From contig NZ_SVEV01000027.1 in NCBI RefSeq assembly GCF_015057185.1, positions 1 through 51,977 on the forward strand: 51,977 bases of DNA. Reading direction: 5' to 3'. Positions 8,160-17,599 of this stretch are shown here, piece by piece. The notes beneath the pieces are model-generated. The model ran no database searches. It was not told the origin of the DNA and saw only the letters and a list, made by a program, of their open reading frames with translations. Each line of letters opens with the position of its first letter. Position 1 is the stretch's first letter. The stretch comes from Pseudobutyrivibrio sp. GTDB taxonomy: Bacteria; Bacillota; Clostridia; Lachnospirales; Lachnospiraceae. The position numbers were made by a program, and so were the translations under genes.

Positions 8160-8684
8160 CTATCTATATACTTCATTTCTGTTGTACTTTGACATTGCAG
8201 CAATCAACTCCTCTGAAGGATTGAAAATCACTTTAAAATCGTTGCCTTTTGCCTCGCTATGTCCAACTAAAATGTAAGTTTTATCCTCACTATTTCCTGT
8301 AGAACAGTCATATGTTTTAAGCTTTACATTGTCAAATTTAAGAGCTTCGTTAGTTCCAAGGGCTGCTACTAGCTTTACTTCACTGGATTCTATAGAAAGC
8401 ACCTTTTTTCTTTTTTCATTATTAATAATCTTTGCAATCTCAAGGCTACCATTTGTGTAGTCGTATTCAAATTCGATGTTTTTGTAGCCCATAAGCACAA
8501 TGGTATAGATTGCTGAGGCTATCAAAAGTCCACTAGCCACAAGACCAGGCACTCCACCTAATACTGGTACTGAAAGCAAAAGTATGACGGTAACTGCTAC
8601 CATGCCGCCTTTTTTTGCTGCATCACTAGGTTTTGCTTTGGCTTTTACTGCCTCTTCGATAAATGTGTCATTTGTCTCAAACAT
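8160..8684 (-). CDS. Small membrane protein, DUF6106-like
   Basis: 174 residues, ATG 8684 behind GGAGGG. The soluble N-terminus is followed by two adjacent membrane helices (about residues 28-65) and a cytosolic beta-rich domain. It resembles the DUF6106 family, which often appears beside carbohydrate genes in Lachnospiraceae; I am not certain of the family name. It is inserted between lacZ and galK in the same operon, after a hairpin. No catalytic motif seen. Confidence 0.6.
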   Translation of the reverse strand: MFETNDTFIEEAVKAKAKPSDAAKKGGMVAVTVILLLSVPVLGGVPGLVASGLLIASAIYTIVLMGYKNIEFEYDYTNGSLEIAKIINNEKRKKVLSIESSEVKLVAALGTNEALKFDNVKLKTYDCSTGNSEDKTYILVGHSEAKGNDFKVIFNPSEELIAAMSKYNRNEVYR

Positions 8685-8698
8685 TATCCATTACCCTC

Positions 8699-8732
8699 CA
8701 AAAAAATGCCGGCTGAAACGCTCAGCCGACAT
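8699..8732 (-). terminator. Intercistronic hairpin after lacZ
   Basis: Minus-strand stem TGTCGGCTGA/TCAGCCGGCA followed by seven T. It lies between lacZ and the next gene, which has its own ribosome site 7 nt after the T-run; likely a partial terminator or mRNA 3' end stabiliser within the operon. Confidence 0.7.
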
Positions 8733-8742
8733 TAATTATAAC

Positions 8743-11700
8743 TTAAATCCCACGAAAACTAAAGGAAATACCTATTTCTTTGTTGTTATTTAACATGTAT
8801 TCTGGATGGGTTTTTGCACCCCAGGTATCATCACCGCCAACACCCATTTGCTGGCCTATTCTTACATGGGTGAAGTGGACCGGAGGCAATTCAGTGTGGT
8901 GCATTGCTTCTTCTATCTCATGGACTGTAAACGGGAGGGCTGAAAATCCATTGTAATTCGCATAAAACATCACACCATCGCCTCTATCATCTGTAAGTGC
9001 AGCATAGCGCACATCCATATGATTTCCGCATTCCTGAGGCACTAAGTATTTTGCCATGTTGTCAGCTACTTTATTTTTGAATACTCCTAATTTCGCGTGG
9101 TCCTTGTCAAAATATGTTTCCTCTGGACCTTTTCCATACCATTCTAAATTATTTAACTGGCTATCTAAAGTAAATACCATTGATAACTCTGGCAATTCTC
9201 CAACCATATCAGATTTTTCCAAAATAACCTTTACATCAATTAAACCGTCGCTATGTATGGTGTAATCCACCTTGCAGCTTGAGGCTGGATTTGTAGGCAA
9301 ATGATATGTAAATATGACTTTAACCTGCTTTTCATCCTCAACTATTTCAGGATATTCATATTTCTTTTCATCCATTATCATGGTTGAGAGGTATTTACTT
9401 GCTAATTTCCACTGTCCTGCTCTAAATGGAAGCTGATTTGCAACATCATTTTCTATCAGCGGACGCCAGAAATTTGGCAACACAGTGCGCTTTAACAATT
9501 CCTTACCATGATATTTGTATGAAACTAATCCCTTTTGTTTTGCAAAGTATATTTCGAAATCATCGCCCTTTATTCCAATATTGAAAAATCCCTTTGTTAC
9601 TCTTAGTTTTTGCTCAAGTCCCTTTTCTACTATATATTTGCCTACTGTGGTCTGACCGTACGCCACTTCGTACCCTTTATCTGCCCATAGAGTATCCTCC
9701 TTAAGTACAAACGATAGAGTAACCACATATTCGCTATCCTCTGGCAATTCAAGCTCTAATGGATAATCTACTGTCTCAAGAGGTGGACAATCAATTGTCA
9801 GTTCCTCCTCTGCCACAAGTTCTCCTATTTTTTCTATGGTGAGAATTGCAGTAAACTCATTTGTATTTGTAAATAAATTCCTATTTTCGATATGAGCAAC
9901 ACCATCAGCAATTGTGATTTTTATGTTTTGGTAATCATATTTAACTTCTTGCATCTTTGGACTTGGCTCTCTATCTTTGCTATAGCAAAGGCCATCTCCT
10001 GAGAAGCTGCCGTCATGTGGTCTTTCATCAAAATCACCACCATAGCCCTCAAATTCTACACCGTTGCAATCCCTTGTGGTGATTGCCTGGTCAATATAAT
10101 CCCAAATAAATCCACCCTGGTATAATGGCTCCTGATAAGCAAGCTCTGTGTACTTATACATTGCTCCGCAGGAATTTCCCATGGCATGGATGTATTCGCA
10201 GTTAATATAAGGCTTTTCCTTATGCTCTGCTAGCCATTCCTTTATATCCTTTGTAGGGACGTACATGGTAGATTCAACATCAGACATGTCCACTCGTCTA
10301 TCGTTAAAAATTCCCTCGTAATGTACTAGTCTTGTGTTATCCCACTCATGGAATTTATCATTCATTTTTTTTAGGTTTGAGCCACCATAGCTTTCATTTC
10401 CAAGTGACCAAATCAAGATACTTGGATGATTCTTGTCACGCTCAAACATGCTTCTTGCTCTATCTATTACGTTCTCAGTGAACTCTTCTCTATCACCAGG
10501 TACAGCGTAATCGTTTCCTTTTTCTCCAAGGATCAAAATAGGTGTCTGCCAGGTACCGTGAGTCTCAAGATTTGTCTCATCGATTACATACAATCCGAAT
10601 ATATCACAAAGTCTATAAAATACAGTCTGATTAGGATAATGACTTGTGCGGATAGCATTTATATTGTTCTTTTTTATAGTGATTATATCCTTTAAAATAT
10701 CTTCCTCAGAAAGAACTCGTCCTGTAGCTGAAGAAAATTCATGACGATTCACACCCTTGAAAACAATACGTCTTCCATTGAGGTGCATTATATTGTCAAT
10801 TATCTCAAATCGTCTAAATCCAACTTTTTCCTTGAGAACCTCTGATAATCTTCCATCCTCTCCAAATACATTTAGTTGTAAATCAAATAGATATGGGCTT
10901 TCTGCACTCCACAGCTTTGGCTCTCTAACGTGAACCTCCATGTGGTTTGCCCCCTCTGCTAGATTTGCTTTACTGAGAATATCCTCCTCCTCATTGGAGA
11001 GTGTCATATGCACCATTCCACTTCCAATAACGTCCATATCTAGTACTAGTGTTGCATTTTTATATTCGTCATCTAACAAAGTCTGAATACGAATGTCTCT
11101 TATGTGTGTTGCAGGAACAGTATATAGGTACACATCTCTGAAAATACCTGAGAATCTAAAGAAATCCTGATCCTCGCACCAGCTTCCTGCAGTCCATTTG
11201 AAAACCTGAACTGCAAGCTTATTCTCTCCCTCTTTAACAAAAGGTGTTAAGTCAAATTCGGCTGGAGTAAATGAATCTTCACTGTAACCTATGTATTGGC
11301 CATTTAACCAAAGAGCAAATCCGCTTTCTACGCCTTGAAATGAAATGTATACAGGCTTGTTTTTCATGAACGGAGGAAGCTCAAAATATTTAACGTAGTT
11401 GCCAACAGAATTATCCTCAGTTGGAATCTCTCCCGGATCGATTGCCTCGTGTCCATCCCAAGGATACTGTGTGTTTACGTACATTACCTTGTCATATCCC
11501 TCTAATTGAATGTGGGCAGGAACTTTGATATCATCCCAGCTTTTACAATCTCTGTTTTCCTTATAGAAATCCTTGTCGCAAGAATCGTAATTCTTGGCAT
11601 ACTCAAATTTCCAAATCCCATTTAATAGATATTTAAAATTTGACCTATCACCGTAGCCATACGCTTCGCTGTCATAATACTCATGATCTGAGTGTGGATC

Positions 11701-11766
11701 TATTCTGTTTTCTTGAAAAATTCTTGGATCTTTTACTATTTTGTAATTAAATTCGGAACTTCTCAT
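8743..11766 (-). CDS. lacZ: Beta-galactosidase, glycoside hydrolase family 2
   Basis: 1007 residues, close to the 1023 of the E. coli enzyme. It hydrolyses beta-galactosides such as lactose or transgalactosylated oligosaccharides. The acid/base Glu458 lies in WSLGNESYGG and the nucleophile Glu524 in CEYIHAMGNS; the DYIDQ loop follows in the catalytic barrel. The C-terminal beta-sandwich is complete. No signal peptide, so the enzyme is cytosolic and needs imported substrate, which fits the ABC permease genes just upstream. ATG 11766 follows AAAGGGG. Confidence 0.95.
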   Translation of the reverse strand: MRSSEFNYKIVKDPRIFQENRIDPHSDHEYYDSEAYGYGDRSNFKYLLNGIWKFEYAKNYDSCDKDFYKENRDCKSWDDIKVPAHIQLEGYDKVMYVNTQYPWDGHEAIDPGEIPTEDNSVGNYVKYFELPPFMKNKPVYISFQGVESGFALWLNGQYIGYSEDSFTPAEFDLTPFVKEGENKLAVQVFKWTAGSWCEDQDFFRFSGIFRDVYLYTVPATHIRDIRIQTLLDDEYKNATLVLDMDVIGSGMVHMTLSNEEEDILSKANLAEGANHMEVHVREPKLWSAESPYLFDLQLNVFGEDGRLSEVLKEKVGFRRFEIIDNIMHLNGRRIVFKGVNRHEFSSATGRVLSEEDILKDIITIKKNNINAIRTSHYPNQTVFYRLCDIFGLYVIDETNLETHGTWQTPILILGEKGNDYAVPGDREEFTENVIDRARSMFERDKNHPSILIWSLGNESYGGSNLKKMNDKFHEWDNTRLVHYEGIFNDRRVDMSDVESTMYVPTKDIKEWLAEHKEKPYINCEYIHAMGNSCGAMYKYTELAYQEPLYQGGFIWDYIDQAITTRDCNGVEFEGYGGDFDERPHDGSFSGDGLCYSKDREPSPKMQEVKYDYQNIKITIADGVAHIENRNLFTNTNEFTAILTIEKIGELVAEEELTIDCPPLETVDYPLELELPEDSEYVVTLSFVLKEDTLWADKGYEVAYGQTTVGKYIVEKGLEQKLRVTKGFFNIGIKGDDFEIYFAKQKGLVSYKYHGKELLKRTVLPNFWRPLIENDVANQLPFRAGQWKLASKYLSTMIMDEKKYEYPEIVEDEKQVKVIFTYHLPTNPASSCKVDYTIHSDGLIDVKVILEKSDMVGELPELSMVFTLDSQLNNLEWYGKGPEETYFDKDHAKLGVFKNKVADNMAKYLVPQECGNHMDVRYAALTDDRGDGVMFYANYNGFSALPFTVHEIEEAMHHTELPPVHFTHVRIGQQMGVGGDDTWGAKTHPEYMLNNNKEIGISFSFRGI

Positions 11767-11783
11767 TTTTCATTCCCCTTTAA

Positions 11784-11808
11784 AAAAGGGCGGGAACACC
11801 GCCCAATT
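11784..11808 (-). terminator. Intercistronic hairpin between permease and lacZ
   Basis: Stem GGGCGG-loop-CCGCCC followed on the minus strand by TTTTTT, then the lacZ ribosome site. Likely attenuates or separates lacZ expression from the transporter. Confidence 0.7.
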
Positions 11809-11814
11809 ATTTTT

Positions 11815-12648
11815 TTATTTAACAGAACCTGTAATACCTTCTGCAAACTGCTTCTGTAATACAAAGAAAATAATCATTGTTGGAAGTGAGCAGAATAATA
11901 CACCAAGCATTGTCATTCCATAATCTACTGTATAACCACTTGTTATGTTAGCGATAAACATAGGCATTGTCTGAGCTGATGCTTCTCTCATTGTTACCTT
12001 TGGCCACAAATATGCATTCCATGATGTCATGAATGTGATTACAGCAGCTGCTGCATAAGTTGACTTTTGAATTGGAACGTACATTTTGAAGAAGATTTTC
12101 CATTCAGGAAGTCCATCTATTCTGGCTGCTTCCATGATGTCAGGTGGGAAATTACGAGAATTCTGTCTGAACATCATAATCATAAATGGCGTAGCTATTG
12201 TTGGGAGAATAAAGCCCCAAACTGTGTTAAGCATATTCATGTCTGAAACTAATTTATAAAGTGGAACAAGTGTTGCCACCTGAGGAACCATCATAGCAAG
12301 AAGGATTATTCCAAATAATCTATCTTTATTCTTGTCGTGATATAACTCGAATCCATACCCAGCCAAGGAACAAGCAAACAATGTAAATAGTGTTTGGATT
12401 GTTGAGAATAAAAATGAATTTCTCATTGATGACCAAAGTGTTCCCTGAACTGCATTTAATAAATGCTGGAAATTAACCATCAGCTGGTCTCCAAACGCTA
12501 TGGAACCTCTAGCAATATTAAGTGATGCATTTGTTGCAGCTGCAATCATCCAATACAGTGGAAATACCGATATGAGTGAGCAAATTATTAAAAATATGTA
12601 TGTAGGAATAAGTCTACGTTGAACCATTGATTTATTTTTCTTATTCAC
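11815..12648 (-). CDS. Carbohydrate ABC transporter permease, MalG type
   Basis: About 277 residues with six membrane helices and the ATPase-docking EAA loop (EAARIDGLPEWKIFF, in the last third). The ORF can be opened at GTG 12657, but GTG 12648 is correctly placed after AGGTG, so I prefer it; it overlaps the stop of the partner permease by 8 nt, a sign of translational coupling. Together with the MalF-type partner and the lipoprotein upstream it forms an importer, most likely for lactose or galacto-oligosaccharides. No ATPase gene is present, so a shared MsmK-type ATPase elsewhere must energise it. Confidence 0.9.
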   Translation of the reverse strand: MNKKNKSMVQRRLIPTYIFLIICSLISVFPLYWMIAAATNASLNIARGSIAFGDQLMVNFQHLLNAVQGTLWSSMRNSFLFSTIQTLFTLFACSLAGYGFELYHDKNKDRLFGIILLAMMVPQVATLVPLYKLVSDMNMLNTVWGFILPTIATPFMIMMFRQNSRNFPPDIMEAARIDGLPEWKIFFKMYVPIQKSTYAAAAVITFMTSWNAYLWPKVTMREASAQTMPMFIANITSGYTVDYGMTMLGVLFCSLPTMIIFFVLQKQFAEGITGSVK

Positions 12649-13540
12649 GTGTATCACCTACTTTCAAGTTAATAAATGCAAGAATTGCAACCATAATAAA
12701 TACAATAAATGACATTGCCGATGCGTAACCCATATTGCCTGTGCCGTCACCAAACGAAGTGTTGTAAATATAGTGAGACATTGTAATTGTTGAGTTTGCA
12801 GGACCACCGCTTGTTAAGTTAACTGACTCATCAAAGAGCTGTAATGTACCGTTGATTGACATAATCGCTGTCATAACAATTGTTGGCTTAAGCAGTGGAC
12901 ATGTAATGTACCAGAATGTCTTCCAGCCTGTAGCTCCATCAATTTTTGCTGCCTCATATACTGAATATTCAATATTTTGTAGTCCAGCCAAGTAGAATAC
13001 CATGTTGTATCCTGTCCATCTCCAAATAAGAGCAATGATGATAACTGCCTTTGCTGTAGCTGGCGTTCCAAGAAAATTAATATTCTCGCTGATAATTCCT
13101 AGCTTCATAAGCACCGAATTTACAAGTCCCTGAGTTGCAAACATTGACTTGAAAATGATTGAATACGAAACCAAAGATGTAGCACATGGCAAGAATATTG
13201 CTGTTCTAAATAGTCCCTTAAATTTTAAGTCCTTATTATTTAATAGCTGCGCCAACAATATGGCCAAAATCAACATAATAGGTACTTCTATTATTAAATA
13301 AAGGAATGTATTTTTAATTGATTGAGAAAAAATACCGTCCTTGAACATTCGAATGTAATTGTTAAATAAAGGGTCTGCAAACCTCATGTTTACGCCCTTA
13401 CCAGTCTGTAACGAAATAAAAAACGCCCTGACTATAGGATAGAAATTCATTATGAAAATCAATAGTGTTGCTGGAAATAAGAACAACCAGCCGGCTGCCA
13501 ATTGCTTATTAGCAAGTGTCATTCCTTTTCTATTTTTCAC
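12641..13540 (-). CDS. Carbohydrate ABC transporter permease, MalF type
   Basis: Six membrane helices with EAA loop EAAKIDGATGWKTFW. The longest ORF starts at GTG 13585, but that region is the arm of the hairpin at 13566-13592; GTG 13540 lies 9 nt after AAGGGGG and is the better start, giving 299 residues. Partner of the MalG-type permease, which it overlaps, and of the binding lipoprotein 13606-14961. Confidence 0.85.
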   Translation of the reverse strand: MKNRKGMTLANKQLAAGWLFLFPATLLIFIMNFYPIVRAFFISLQTGKGVNMRFADPLFNNYIRMFKDGIFSQSIKNTFLYLIIEVPIMLILAILLAQLLNNKDLKFKGLFRTAIFLPCATSLVSYSIIFKSMFATQGLVNSVLMKLGIISENINFLGTPATAKAVIIIALIWRWTGYNMVFYLAGLQNIEYSVYEAAKIDGATGWKTFWYITCPLLKPTIVMTAIMSINGTLQLFDESVNLTSGGPANSTITMSHYIYNTSFGDGTGNMGYASAMSFIVFIMVAILAFINLKVGDTRE

Positions 13541-13565
13541 CTTTGGCATCCCCCTTCTTTTAAAA

Positions 13566-13592
13566 ATGGGAAGTGGGCTAGCCACTTCCCAA
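13566..13592 (-). terminator. Intercistronic hairpin between binding protein and permeases
   Basis: Stem TGGGAAGTGG-loop-CCACTTCCCA followed by five T on the minus strand. Such hairpins after binding-protein genes usually give more binding protein than permease from one promoter. Confidence 0.75.
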
Positions 13593-13605
13593 AGATTTCT
13601 TTAGA

Positions 13606-14961
13606 TTAATCTAATTCCATTTCAAATCTTAACTGCTCTTCAGCTGTTGCAAGTGCTGTATCTACATCCTCACCATTTGTAAGAACGTTTTGAAGTGCTG
13701 TACCAAGCTGTGTACGACATGCATAGTGATAATCTGACTGCTCTACAGTTGGAACATGCTGTGTGTACTCTACGATTGTTGAGTAGATTGGCTGTCCGTT
13801 AAAGTAATCAACACCCTGTGAGTAGACATCTGACTCAGCTGCTGCTGCACAAGTACCAATTACACCACCATTTGTAAGGGCCTCATCATATGTGATTGAC
13901 TGTCCATCAGCTGCTGACTCACCACCAAATGTGTATGATAGGAAGTCAAGTGCTAACTCTGTCTTAGAGCAGTTAGCTGTGATGTAAAGTGAAGAACCAC
14001 CGTTTGAAGCATACCCTGGAGCACCTGTAAGTGTTGGAGCTGTTGTAATCTCCCACTGTCCTGCGTTATCAGCAACCTGCTCGATTGTTGGGATAATCCA
14101 GTTACCATTGTAAACGCCTGCAACCATGTCGCCCTGGATAGCTTGATCTGTATAATCTGACCAGTCATTTGCGAGGTAAAGAACATTGTCTTGAGCAAGC
14201 TTAACAAGGATATTAAATACCTTAACTAAGTCTTCATTTTCTGTGATGTATGGCTCTCCATCCTTGAACTGTGAAACACCTTCTGCCTGAAGCATCATGT
14301 AAAATAAGTCGTTTCCTGAACCATCCATGCAAAGAAGGTACTTGCCTGTTTTTTCATAAACAGCTTTACCTATTTCATCGAACTCGTCCCAAGTGATACC
14401 TGTTACATCATCGATTGTGTATCCTGCTTCTGCAAGTAGGTCTGTTCTATAAGCAAAGATTGCTGTACCTGCATCTACTGGGAATCCATAGTGAGTGCCA
14501 TTGATAGTAGAATAAGAAAGCTTTTCAGCTCCAAGACCTGACCAATCACATGTAGCTCCCTCAGCTGACTGCCATGCATCTGGGTAGTTTGTTACATACT
14601 GCTGAATGTAGTGATCCTGGAATAAAACGATATCTGGTAATGTGCTGTAATCTCCTGCCTCTGCTGCTAGTGTTACAGCATTTTCAACATCTGATGACTG
14701 AGACTGTGTGATAATCTCAAGCTTAAAGTCAGGATTCTTCTCCTGATAATCCTTTTCTGCTGCTTTAAGTGCTGGAATATTGAAGTTCTCATCCCAAGCA
14801 TAAACTGTAAGAGTGTTTTCATCCTCTGATTGCACAGCCGCTGTATCGCCTTCTCCTGTGCTATCGACCTCTGATGAGCCTGTTGATTCTGCTCCGCCAC
14901 AAGCAACTAAAGAAGTTGCCATTGCCCCAACGAGCATAAGTGAAATTAATTTTTTCTTCAT
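13606..14961 (-). CDS. Sugar-binding lipoprotein of the galactoside ABC importer
   Basis: 451 residues from ATG 14961, which begins a lipoprotein signal (MKKKLISLMLVG...LVACGG, lipobox Cys about residue 21) and follows AAGGAG; the ORF extends 30 codons further upstream without a signal sequence. The body has the family 1 extracellular solute-binding fold (TVYAWDENFNIPALKAAE start; PVDAGTAIFAYRTDLL hinge). It binds the imported sugar outside the membrane. It is highly similar throughout to the second lipoprotein at 16147-17463, an obvious duplication. A sigmaA promoter lies at 15077-15105. Confidence 0.9.
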   Translation of the reverse strand: MKKKLISLMLVGAMATSLVACGGAESTGSSEVDSTGEGDTAAVQSEDENTLTVYAWDENFNIPALKAAEKDYQEKNPDFKLEIITQSQSSDVENAVTLAAEAGDYSTLPDIVLFQDHYIQQYVTNYPDAWQSAEGATCDWSGLGAEKLSYSTINGTHYGFPVDAGTAIFAYRTDLLAEAGYTIDDVTGITWDEFDEIGKAVYEKTGKYLLCMDGSGNDLFYMMLQAEGVSQFKDGEPYITENEDLVKVFNILVKLAQDNVLYLANDWSDYTDQAIQGDMVAGVYNGNWIIPTIEQVADNAGQWEITTAPTLTGAPGYASNGGSSLYITANCSKTELALDFLSYTFGGESAADGQSITYDEALTNGGVIGTCAAAAESDVYSQGVDYFNGQPIYSTIVEYTQHVPTVEQSDYHYACRTQLGTALQNVLTNGEDVDTALATAEEQLRFEMELD

Positions 14962-15076
14962 TCCCCTTCTTCTCCTTCTGTAAAAATTCTCGGGCTCAAC
15001 TTGTGCAATATGCATAATGAATAGCCCTTTAATCTTTTCTTCTATAGTCATAATACACGACTGAGTATTTATTTAT

Positions 15077-15105
15077 ATAATAGAAAAAAGCCAAAAACAT
15101 GCAAA
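15077..15105 (-). promoter_or_regulatory. Promoter of the galactoside transport operon
   Basis: Minus strand TTTGCA (15105-15100), 17-bp spacer, TATTAT (15082-15077). It gives a leader of about 110 nt before ATG 14961 and is a natural target for the AraC protein encoded immediately upstream. Confidence 0.5.
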
Positions 15106-15163
15106 TTCGACTATTTAAGATTGTTAAATAATTGTTTTTCTACGAAAAAGTGGCGAAACCGTG

Positions 15164-15206
15164 AAGAAAGGATGGTAATCACAAAACGCGATTACCATCC
15201 TTTCTT
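15164..15206. terminator. Long perfect hairpin at the end of the araC-type gene
   Basis: A 17-bp perfect stem (AAGAAAGGATGGTAATC and its complement) with a 9-nt loop overlaps the last codons of the regulator gene. It lacks a long T-run on the minus strand, so it may act as an mRNA 3' stabiliser or weak terminator that separates the regulator from the transport operon. Confidence 0.6.
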
Positions 15207-16127
15207 GGCACTAATCTTATAATTCTTTTTTGTAGAACCAAAATGGCTCTCTTCCATTTTCCACTGATAGGGTGTTTTTCCTGTCAGCTTTTTAAAATTT
15301 CTATTAAATGTGGAAGGCGTTTGATATCCAACTCTGTATCCAACCTCTTCCATTCCATAATCCTTATTTTTAATAAGCTCGCATGCGTTGTCTATCCTGA
15401 CCATATTTAAATAATCAAGAGGCTTCATACTCATGGTTTCTTCAAATATACGCCTGAAGTGACTCTCAGACAGCCCACATTCATAGGCTACGTCTGACAT
15501 TTTAACATCTTCTGCAAAATGCTCTGCAAAATAGTTAACACTTCTTTCTATATAGCCGTTTAATCGCTTTTCCTCCAAGGTCAATGATGTGGTCAAATTC
15601 TCATTAAGTCTAAGCATTTCAGCCACAAATGCCCTTAAATAGCCCTTTACAGCCTGCTTGTAATAAGGCTTTTGCTCGCGATATTCCTCAATAATGCTAC
15701 GAACAATGTTGGTTAACTGCTTATTTTTGCTCCAGTGAATTACGTATCCTTGGCTATTTATCCGCTTTATAACTTCCTCAGGAATAAGTCTATGAAACTG
15801 CATTTCCTTTTTTATAAAATTATCAATATCGATAAACAAATATTCCCATTTGCAAACTCCACCTTCGTCACTTTTTGTATCGTGTGGGATGTTCTCTGGA
15901 ATGAGTGTTATTATGCCCCCTTTATAATTTACAGTGGCTTCGTCAATAATCAGCCTGCCGCTGCCCCAATAGCAATAGCCTACCTCCAAATAATTATGAA
16001 AATGTCGCATATTACCAGTTTCTTCACCATAGCTTTGAATCCATTTATCTCCCAAAAGAGCCAAAACATATTGATCAGACGGTATCTCATAATATCTATA
16101 TTCTATCTGTCTTTTTTGTTTTGCCAT
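15192..16127 (-). CDS. AraC-family transcriptional regulator
   Basis: 311 residues, ATG 16127. The N-terminal part (about 20-150) is a cupin-type sugar-sensing domain. Residues 190-290 are the double helix-turn-helix of AraC (LSESHFRRIFEETM; VGYQTPSTFNRNFKKLTGKTPYQW). Probably activates the transport-lacZ-galK operon in response to a galactoside. It lies between the two paralogous binding-protein genes; 19 nt separate it from the upstream one, so they are probably co-transcribed. Confidence 0.9.
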   Translation of the reverse strand: MAKQKRQIEYRYYEIPSDQYVLALLGDKWIQSYGEETGNMRHFHNYLEVGYCYWGSGRLIIDEATVNYKGGIITLIPENIPHDTKSDEGGVCKWEYLFIDIDNFIKKEMQFHRLIPEEVIKRINSQGYVIHWSKNKQLTNIVRSIIEEYREQKPYYKQAVKGYLRAFVAEMLRLNENLTTSLTLEEKRLNGYIERSVNYFAEHFAEDVKMSDVAYECGLSESHFRRIFEETMSMKPLDYLNMVRIDNACELIKNKDYGMEEVGYRVGYQTPSTFNRNFKKLTGKTPYQWKMEESHFGSTKKNYKISAKKGW

Positions 16128-16146
16128 TATAACCCCAATAAAATGC

Positions 16147-17463
16147 CTATTCTGTAGGCGCTATTACCTCCTCTAATTTAACCTGAGCATCTGCCAAAAC
16201 ATCATCTATATTATTACCTTCAATAATGCTAAGAACTGCTTGGGACATTATCTCTCTGCACTCATAATGATATTCAGATTGCTCAACAAGTGGTACTTCC
16301 TGAGAGTACTCCACAATTATAGAATAAATTGGTTGTCCGTTAAAGTAGTCTACTCCTTGACTATAAACCTCTGACTCTGCTGCAGCCACACAAGTACCAA
16401 TAAGTCCTGCCTCTGTTAGTGCCTCATCATAGGTAATTGAATGACCATCAATTGCAGAATTTCCACCAAATGTATAGGCTAGAAAATCGTTTGCTACCAA
16501 AGAATTCTTGCAGTTTGTGGTTACACAAAGGGATGAACCGCCATTTGAAGAATATCCTGGTTCCCCTGAAAATGAAGGGGCTGTAGTTATCTCCCAATCT
16601 CCTGAATGGTCTGAAACCTGCTCCATTGAGCTAATGATCCAGTTTCCATCATAGACTCCTGCAAGCATATCATTTCCAATGGCATTATCAATATAGTCTG
16701 TCCAATCCTCTGCCAAATATAAAACGTGATTCTGCTGTAGCTTTACAATCATTGAAACAACATCACATAGAGTATGATTTCCTACGATGTATGGGCTTCC
16801 TCCTCTAAATGGAGACTCACCTTCTGCTTGAAGCATCATATAAATAAGGTCGTTGTCCTTACCGATGGCGCCGATTAGGTACTTACCTGTTTTCTCGTAA
16901 ACATCCTGTCCTATCTCGGCAAATCTGTCCCAGGTGATACCTGTCACATCATCCATTGTGTAACCGCATTCCGCTAAAATATCAGTTCTATAAGCAAAAA
17001 CCGATGTTCCTGCATCCACTGGAACCCCGTAGTGCACGTCATCCACTATAGAATAGGAAACCTTGTCCTGACCTAAATTGTCCCAATCTATAATTGCGCT
17101 TTCAACTGGGACAAAGGCACTTGGATAGTTTTTTACGTATTTTTGGATATTGTGATCCTGAAACAGCACTAAATCTGGAAGGCTTTTATAAACCTTTTTC
17201 TCGTCTGCCGCCACTATTTCGTCCTCGATGGCATCCGAGTTTCCCATGTCTATTATTTCTAATTTAAAATCAGGGTTAACCTGCTGATAATCCTGCTCTG
17301 CTGCCTTCAAAGCTGGAATGTTAAAATTAGAATCCCAGGCCCACACAGTAAGGGTTGTTTTCATCTCACTTATTGGCATAGGAGCTTCTTCTTTCTCACC
17401 ACAACCAATTAATGAAGAAGCAACTAGGATTGACATGGCCAATGCTTTTAACTTTTTTCTCAT
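16147..17463 (-). CDS. Second sugar-binding lipoprotein, paralogue, without its own permeases
   Basis: 438 residues from ATG 17463, behind GGGAGAG; the ORF could open at an earlier ATG 17487 but the signal sequence starts here. Lipobox SSLIGC. It aligns with the protein at 13606-14961 along its whole length (TVWAWDSNFNIPALKAAEQ; PVDAGTSVFAYRTDILAE; YSQGVDYFNGQPIYS). No permease follows; the next gene is the AraC regulator. It may feed the same permeases with a different ligand, or sense extracellular sugar. Signal peptide and sorting predict outer-face membrane anchoring. Confidence 0.85.
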   Translation of the reverse strand: MRKKLKALAMSILVASSLIGCGEKEEAPMPISEMKTTLTVWAWDSNFNIPALKAAEQDYQQVNPDFKLEIIDMGNSDAIEDEIVAADEKKVYKSLPDLVLFQDHNIQKYVKNYPSAFVPVESAIIDWDNLGQDKVSYSIVDDVHYGVPVDAGTSVFAYRTDILAECGYTMDDVTGITWDRFAEIGQDVYEKTGKYLIGAIGKDNDLIYMMLQAEGESPFRGGSPYIVGNHTLCDVVSMIVKLQQNHVLYLAEDWTDYIDNAIGNDMLAGVYDGNWIISSMEQVSDHSGDWEITTAPSFSGEPGYSSNGGSSLCVTTNCKNSLVANDFLAYTFGGNSAIDGHSITYDEALTEAGLIGTCVAAAESEVYSQGVDYFNGQPIYSIIVEYSQEVPLVEQSEYHYECREIMSQAVLSIIEGNNIDDVLADAQVKLEEVIAPTE

Positions 17464-17549
17464 TAAACTCTCCCATACATCTTGCAATTGTAAATACTTA
17501 TTAGTTACATTTAACCACTTTTCTGCAAATGATGCAATTTAAATAATAA

Positions 17550-17580
17550 AAATTGACACTGAAGCTTAGTTCAGTGTCAA
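17550..17580 (-). terminator. Terminator after the small four-helix membrane protein
   Basis: Minus strand TTGACACTGA-loop-TTCAGTGTCAA followed by TTTTTA; ends the long operon that starts at 26716. Confidence 0.8.
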
Positions 17581-17599
17581 ATATAACCAAAGTATTAAA

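Noticed and set aside
13541-13585. Longer N-terminus of the MalF-type permease
   Set aside because: These codons overlap an intercistronic terminator hairpin and have no ribosome site; GTG 13540 is better placed.
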